The notes beneath the pieces were generated by a model. That model worked only from the letters and a program-made list of their open reading frames with translations. It ran no database searches and was not told where the DNA came from. From Nocardia iowensis (lineage in GTDB: Bacteria > Actinomycetota > Actinomycetes > Mycobacteriales > Mycobacteriaceae): a stretch of 64,000 bases of DNA. The stretch is taken from contig NZ_CP078145.1 of NCBI RefSeq assembly GCF_019222765.1, positions 3,596,001 to 3,660,000 of the forward strand, in the 5' to 3' direction. Positions 60,404 to 64,000 of the stretch are shown in pieces. Within the stretch, counting starts at the first letter, position 1. Each line of letters begins with the position of its first letter. Made by a program: the position numbers and the translations under genes.

Positions 60404-61198
60404 TTACGAAAACTCTGGCAAGGAGTGGGGTTTGGCGAGGCCCGTGAGGAGTAGGACGTTGTTGGTCTCATCGGAGACGCTGAGGGTGTAAGCAGTGACC
60501 ACTCCGCTGACGGGGTCACGGAGGCGCAATGGATCGCTGGTGTCGCGGCCGTACGCGATGCGGATGCTCGCGGCCCATCGCTCCTGGAACTGTTTGTTGG
60601 TCCCCAGACGTCGAAGCAAGTCGGCGGCTTGCTGGGAGGCGCGATAGCGACCCAGGATGGCTTTGCAGATTGCCACCACATGATCGGCCTCGTGCGGCAG
60701 GTCGACGACAACATCCTCCGCCATGGTGCTGAACAGCCACACGGGTACTGACCCGATCTCGTCGATGCCGCGGAGCGCTGTGCGGAACAAGTTGTTGCTG
60801 GCCAGCACATTCCAGACTGGATCGACGTAGGCGGCCAGAACGTCCCGCGATGCGAGGTCGTGGAGATGGGCCATCCGCCGGGTGTTGCCGGTCACGCGTT
60901 GGCGAAGCACGTGTGTCGGCTCGAGATTCTCCGCCGGGGCCCGCAGTTCGCGGAGGTGGCGTGCTTGCTTGGGGTCGAGATGGTAGGCGGCGATGATCTG
61001 GTCGAGGACCTCAGAGCTGGGCATCTGGTCGCACTCTTCGATACTGAACAGATACGAAGCGCTGAGACCGCTGCTGCGGCACGCCTGGGCCCGAGATAGG
61101 CCCCGATGATCGCGGAGCTGGCGACAAGTCGTTCCCAACGTCGGGATGTGGGGCCGGCGTCGAGGGTCCTTCGGTGGACGGTTGTGATTCCGACTCAT
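60404..61198 (-). CDS. XRE-family regulator with MmyB-like ligand domain (2)
   Basis: A 264-residue paralogue of the regulator at 58745, on the opposite strand and tail-to-tail with it. HTH: LGTTCRQLRDHRGLSRAQACRSSGLSASYLFSIEECDQMPSSEVL. MmyB-like part: THVLRQRVTGNTRRMAHLHDLASRDVLAAYVDPVWNVLASNNLFRTALRG. ATG 61198 gives a length close to the paralogue; an upstream ATG at 61231 would add eleven residues. The HTH recognition helix differs (ERGEYKPS versus EECDQMPS), so DNA targets probably differ. Confidence 0.88.
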   Translation of the reverse strand: MSRNHNRPPKDPRRRPHIPTLGTTCRQLRDHRGLSRAQACRSSGLSASYLFSIEECDQMPSSEVLDQIIAAYHLDPKQARHLRELRAPAENLEPTHVLRQRVTGNTRRMAHLHDLASRDVLAAYVDPVWNVLASNNLFRTALRGIDEIGSVPVWLFSTMAEDVVVDLPHEADHVVAICKAILGRYRASQQAADLLRRLGTNKQFQERWAASIRIAYGRDTSDPLRLRDPVSGVVTAYTLSVSDETNNVLLLTGLAKPHSLPEFS

Positions 61199-61585
61199 GT
61201 GGAGTCCCCCTATTTTGGTGTCTTCCGCCATGAGGCGGGCCGAGATACGATGACTGGTTTCCCCCTGAGATGATGTTTCGTTCTTACCAGATTGGGTACC
61301 ACCCCGGCAAGATCTTCCATCCAGAAGCTCGCAGACAAGTAGCTGGCCGGGGAATCTGATGGCCGTTCCGGTGTCATGGACCGCCTTGTCGTATACGGCA
61401 TTTGAGAGAATCCGAGTTTCACGGCCAGGGTGTGAATTGTGCGGTAAACGCCCTGTACGACCGCGCTATCGCGATTTGACACTCGGGCCGTTAACGAAAT
61501 CTAGGAGAGTCGGAACCCTAGCCAGGCAGGTGCTTCCGGAGTTTGGATAGACGTGCTTGTCCAAACTGATTGAGAGGAAGCTACA
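61199..61585. other. Divergent promoter region, no supported gene
   Basis: About 390 bases between the second XRE gene and the small peptide gene. No clear operator was found; GAGGAAG at 61574 is a ribosome site for the peptide. Confidence 0.4.
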
Positions 61586-61693
61586 TTGGATCCCTTCGTG
61601 ATTCTCGGGTGGGTTAACGCCGGATTGAGCTTGCTGAGCAACGGATTGTCCGTGGCCTACCAGGCGCTGGCGTTGATCTTGCCCTTCATCTGA
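61586..61693 (+). CDS. Small hydrophobic peptide (35 residues)
   Basis: Starts at TTG 61586 after GAGGAAG and encodes DPFVILGWVNAGLSLLSNGL followed by a second hydrophobic half ending ALILPFI. The good ribosome site and clean stop support translation. It may be a membrane peptide or a leader for the secreted-protein operon downstream. A stem-loop follows at 61715. Confidence 0.5.
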   Translation: MDPFVILGWVNAGLSLLSNGLSVAYQALALILPFI

Positions 61694-61714
61694 CGAGACG
61701 CCCCTGAGAAGCGG

Positions 61715-61744
61715 CCTCCCAGAAGCGCATAAGCGGCTGGGAGG
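61715..61744 (+). terminator. Stem-loop after the small peptide gene
   Basis: CCTCCCAG (61715-61722) and CTGGGAGG (61737-61744) form a perfect 8-bp stem with a 14-base loop. There is no T-run, so it could be an attenuator or RNA-stability element. Confidence 0.45.
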
Positions 61745-61818
61745 TACGCGGAGTGAGCACTCCGCGGCATTCGTAAAGCCAATCCTCATTTCACCTTCAG
61801 GACGAAGGGTCGTTCGGC

Positions 61819-62754
61819 ATGTCCCCATTCAGGAAATCCTTGCTCTGCCACCGCTGTGGCGTCACGCCAAGGCGCGACACGCAAGTCGACCGGAACCGCT
61901 TGAGTAGCAACGCCATTCGTGGGAGCAAGGTGTTCCTTGCGGGTGCCGTCCCGCTTGCTATGGCCCTCGCTGCGGCTGGCCCGGCATCCGCTGCGGATTC
62001 AGCGGTGGTCATCGCCGATCAGCCAGGTGTCACTAGTCCGTCCCAACCCGGCACCACCGCGCCACCTCCACCTCCGCCGGCGCCTGAACCTCCAGCTGCG
62101 GCGCCGGAGTCGCTACCTCCACGGGTCTACTACCGGCAGCCGCCCGAGGTGCGCAACGGGCCCTCCTCACGTCCGGCCCCGCCGCCGCACGAGCCGGTGG
62201 AACCTATTCGGTTCGAAGATCTGCACCTCCCCGAACCTGTCGCGCCGGTCGCACCGATCGAGGCTCCGGAGAACATGATCCGCATCGGGCAATGGCACGC
62301 TCCACGCCCGGACTGGCTGCCCCCGGAATGCGCGGACACGATCAACGACGCTGCCGCGGGCGCTGAGGCGCAGCTCGCGACAGCACTGGACTCGATTGGC
62401 ATTGAGGCCGGGCGTTCGGACCGTGTCGGCGGCGCAACGTTGGCGGGTGCGGGCATCGGCGGCGCGGCAGGCGCGGTGATCGCGGGAGCGCCGGTGGCGG
62501 CGGCCGGAGCGGTCGTCGGCGGCCTGATCGGCGGAACGATCGGTGGAATCGCCGGAGCCGCGCTGGGCACTGTCATCCCTGTACCGGTCATCGGCACCGT
62601 CACCTCCGGAGTAGCCGGTACAGCGCTCGGCGCCGCCGCCGGTGCCGCTGCCGGGGCCGCGGTGGTGGGTATACCGGCCGCAGCGGTGGGTGCGATCGCC
62701 GGAGGAACCGTCGGCGCGGGTTTCGGTGCTGGTGTGGGGGTGGGGCAACCGTGA
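61819..62754 (+). CDS. Secreted Pro-rich protein with C-terminal glycine-zipper domain
   Basis: A 311-residue exported protein. The signal peptide ends in LAMALAAAGPASAADS (AxA site, about residue 59) after a long basic N-region. Next is a Pro-rich segment (residues about 75-150). Then come about 25 residues with IRIGQWHAPRPDWLPPECAD. The C-terminal 110 residues are almost entirely Gly, Ala, Val and Ile with GxxxG spacing (GAGIGGAAGAVIAGAPVAAAG), a glycine-zipper that should insert in or cover a membrane. Its stop overlaps the cutinase start (GTGA). Such proteins are typical of nocardial envelopes; a role in the outer mycomembrane is an inference. Confidence 0.8.
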   Translation: MSPFRKSLLCHRCGVTPRRDTQVDRNRLSSNAIRGSKVFLAGAVPLAMALAAAGPASAADSAVVIADQPGVTSPSQPGTTAPPPPPPAPEPPAAAPESLPPRVYYRQPPEVRNGPSSRPAPPPHEPVEPIRFEDLHLPEPVAPVAPIEAPENMIRIGQWHAPRPDWLPPECADTINDAAAGAEAQLATALDSIGIEAGRSDRVGGATLAGAGIGGAAGAVIAGAPVAAAGAVVGGLIGGTIGGIAGAALGTVIPVPVIGTVTSGVAGTALGAAAGAAAGAAVVGIPAAAVGAIAGGTVGAGFGAGVGVGQP

Positions 62755-63992
62755 TCGCCACCGCGATGAGAAAGCGAAGTGCCGCAACCGCGGTGGCGGC
62801 CATGACCGTTGCCGGTGTGGTCGCCGCGATAACGGCCACGGGTAGTGCCGCTGCGGTACCGATCGGGCCGGGCTGTCCCGGCATGTATCTGCTGGGAGTC
62901 CAGGGGACCGGGCAGTCGTCACCGGGTGCAGACCCACTGGCCGACAGCGGGATGGTCGGCGCGCTCATCGCGCCGGTGCTGGCCGCTGTCCCAGATCTGG
63001 TGCAGCGCAGCTATATCGGCTATCCCGCCGGCTTCGGCGGTGCCGTTCCCGGTGGCGGGTCCGCCCCTTACGCGGTATCGGTCGCCGATGCCCGCCGCCA
63101 GCTCGACGCGGCGGTGGTCCAGATCGCCGACACGTGCCCGGCCACCATGATCGCGGGAATCGGATACTCCCAAGGCGCACAAGCAATGTCGGCGTTCGCC
63201 AGCGACGTCGGCGCAGGAGCGGGGCCGATCGGACCGGACCGGATCGCGGGCATCGCCCTGTATGCCCACCCCGACCGCGCACCGGACGCCCCGACCTTTC
63301 CCGGGCGTCCTGGCCAGATCACACCGGACCCGGCGCCCGGCACCCGCGGTGGTGCTGTCTCGAGCGTGCAGATCACCAATCCGCCCGCCGCAGGCGGAGG
63401 AATCGCCGACGGCCACACCGGCTACGGCGCGCTGACCGGACGCGTTGCCGACATCTGTACCGACGGCGACCTAGCGTGCTCGGCACCGAATCGGGCCGCC
63501 CTCCTGCGGGTCGGCGCGGAGATCGCAGCCCAAGCAGACCTGCGCGACCCCTGCACCGCGCTCGGATCGCTGCGGGGGGTTTTCTCCGCAGCACTCGGTG
63601 ATGCCTGGACCGCGATCGTGCTCAACGATTTTCAGGTCCGCGGCGGCAACGTCGACTATGCCCCGCAGCTGGCCCTGTCAGACCGGTTGATCGAAGCCGC
63701 CGACCCGCGACACTCGGCCCCGACCGAACTCGGTGCCGCCGCGGCGCGGTGGGACGAGATCATCGCGACCGTCGCGGCCAACCCGATCCCGTTGCTACCC
63801 AAACTCGCCGCCCAACTATCCACAGCCTGGGGACAACTCGTTGCCGACAACGCAGATCTGGTGAATCCGGGAGTCTGGCTGCGCTACGCCGACACCGTCG
63901 CCCGCCACACCGGATACGCCGCCAGCGGCCAACTGAACTCAGGTATCGCCTGGATGGTCGCCCTCGCCGTTGACATTGCCGGGAGCCGATGA
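62751..63992 (+). CDS. Secreted cutinase-family serine hydrolase
   Basis: A 413-residue exported hydrolase. The signal peptide is about residues 1-36 (MRKRSAATAVAAMTVAGVVA, cleavage after GSAAA). The cutinase fold is seen from GCPGMYLLGVQGTGQ; the nucleophile elbow is GIGYSQGAQAMSAFA (Ser of GYSQG). Later parts TDGDLAC and GHTGYG may supply Asp and His, and four cysteines can pair. The last 130 residues extend beyond the standard cutinase domain and are helical. The GTG at 62751 overlaps the previous stop; ATG 62766 is possible. A new ATG overlaps its stop (63989 or 63992), so another gene of the operon begins at the window edge. Confidence 0.88.
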   Translation: MIATAMRKRSAATAVAAMTVAGVVAAITATGSAAAVPIGPGCPGMYLLGVQGTGQSSPGADPLADSGMVGALIAPVLAAVPDLVQRSYIGYPAGFGGAVPGGGSAPYAVSVADARRQLDAAVVQIADTCPATMIAGIGYSQGAQAMSAFASDVGAGAGPIGPDRIAGIALYAHPDRAPDAPTFPGRPGQITPDPAPGTRGGAVSSVQITNPPAAGGGIADGHTGYGALTGRVADICTDGDLACSAPNRAALLRVGAEIAAQADLRDPCTALGSLRGVFSAALGDAWTAIVLNDFQVRGGNVDYAPQLALSDRLIEAADPRHSAPTELGAAAARWDEIIATVAANPIPLLPKLAAQLSTAWGQLVADNADLVNPGVWLRYADTVARHTGYAASGQLNSGIAWMVALAVDIAGSR

Positions 63993-64000
63993 TGAGCGGA

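Overview
The window looks like a chromosomal segment of a high-GC mycolic-acid actinomycete, most likely Nocardia or a close relative. The pointers are a complete yrbE/mce operon with an Mce-associated protein, an EspC-like type VII secretion protein, a cutinase-family secreted protein, MmyB-type XRE regulators and many four-base ATGA/GTGA gene overlaps. No rRNA, CRISPR array or complete tRNA gene was seen.

Layout. (1) 1-3.5 kb: end of a DHA2-type MFS exporter, then a type VII secretion pair (EspC-like protein plus a toxin-44 type polymorphic toxin) with a possible immunity-gene remnant. (2) 3.5-36.2 kb: a large catabolic region. It holds three carotenoid-cleavage-type dioxygenases, a TetR regulator, a medium-chain reductase, an aldehyde dehydrogenase, and one minus-strand operon running P450-yrbEA-yrbEB-mceABCDEF-mas-(Cys-rich protein)-dioxygenase. 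Divergent from it is a plus-strand operon: SDR, Rieske oxygenase, E1 alpha/beta ketoacid dehydrogenase, acyl-CoA ligase, two acyl-CoA dehydrogenases, [2Fe-2S] ferredoxin, DUF35 protein, thiolase-like protein, P450-type ferredoxin, stand-alone lipoyl protein, SDR and ThuA-like protein. Similar AT-rich, ACTAAT-containing sites precede three of its transcription units. The gene set suggests import of a lipophilic isoprenoid-like compound, oxidative cleavage to aldehydes, oxidation to acids, CoA activation and stepwise side-chain shortening. The substrate is not identified by sequence.

(3) 36.2-38.3 kb: decayed genes (NIPSNAP, tyrosine integrase) ending at a copy of the 3' part of a tRNA-Pro. (4) 38.28-51.10 kb: an accessory island bounded by 47-bp direct repeats that contain that tRNA 3' part. 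It carries HigBA, a broken MrcB_N/DUF3883 protein, a Shedu-type nuclease, a SEC-C protein with a possible nuclease motif, a DUF4062-like protein, a glycosyltransferase, and an AICE-like module (GntR regulator, small coupled genes, HTH protein, truncated integrase). It reads as a defence island in a degraded integrative element. (5) 51-64 kb: membrane protein, two frameshifted genes (GNAT, GAF/DUF5593-like), a methyltransferase, an MFS transporter, two XRE/MmyB paralogues, and a secreted glycine-zipper protein followed by a cutinase-family protein.

All family calls come from reading translated sequence by eye; no database search was run. Several genes carry single frameshifts, some next to C/G homopolymers, so sequencing error must be separated from true decay.
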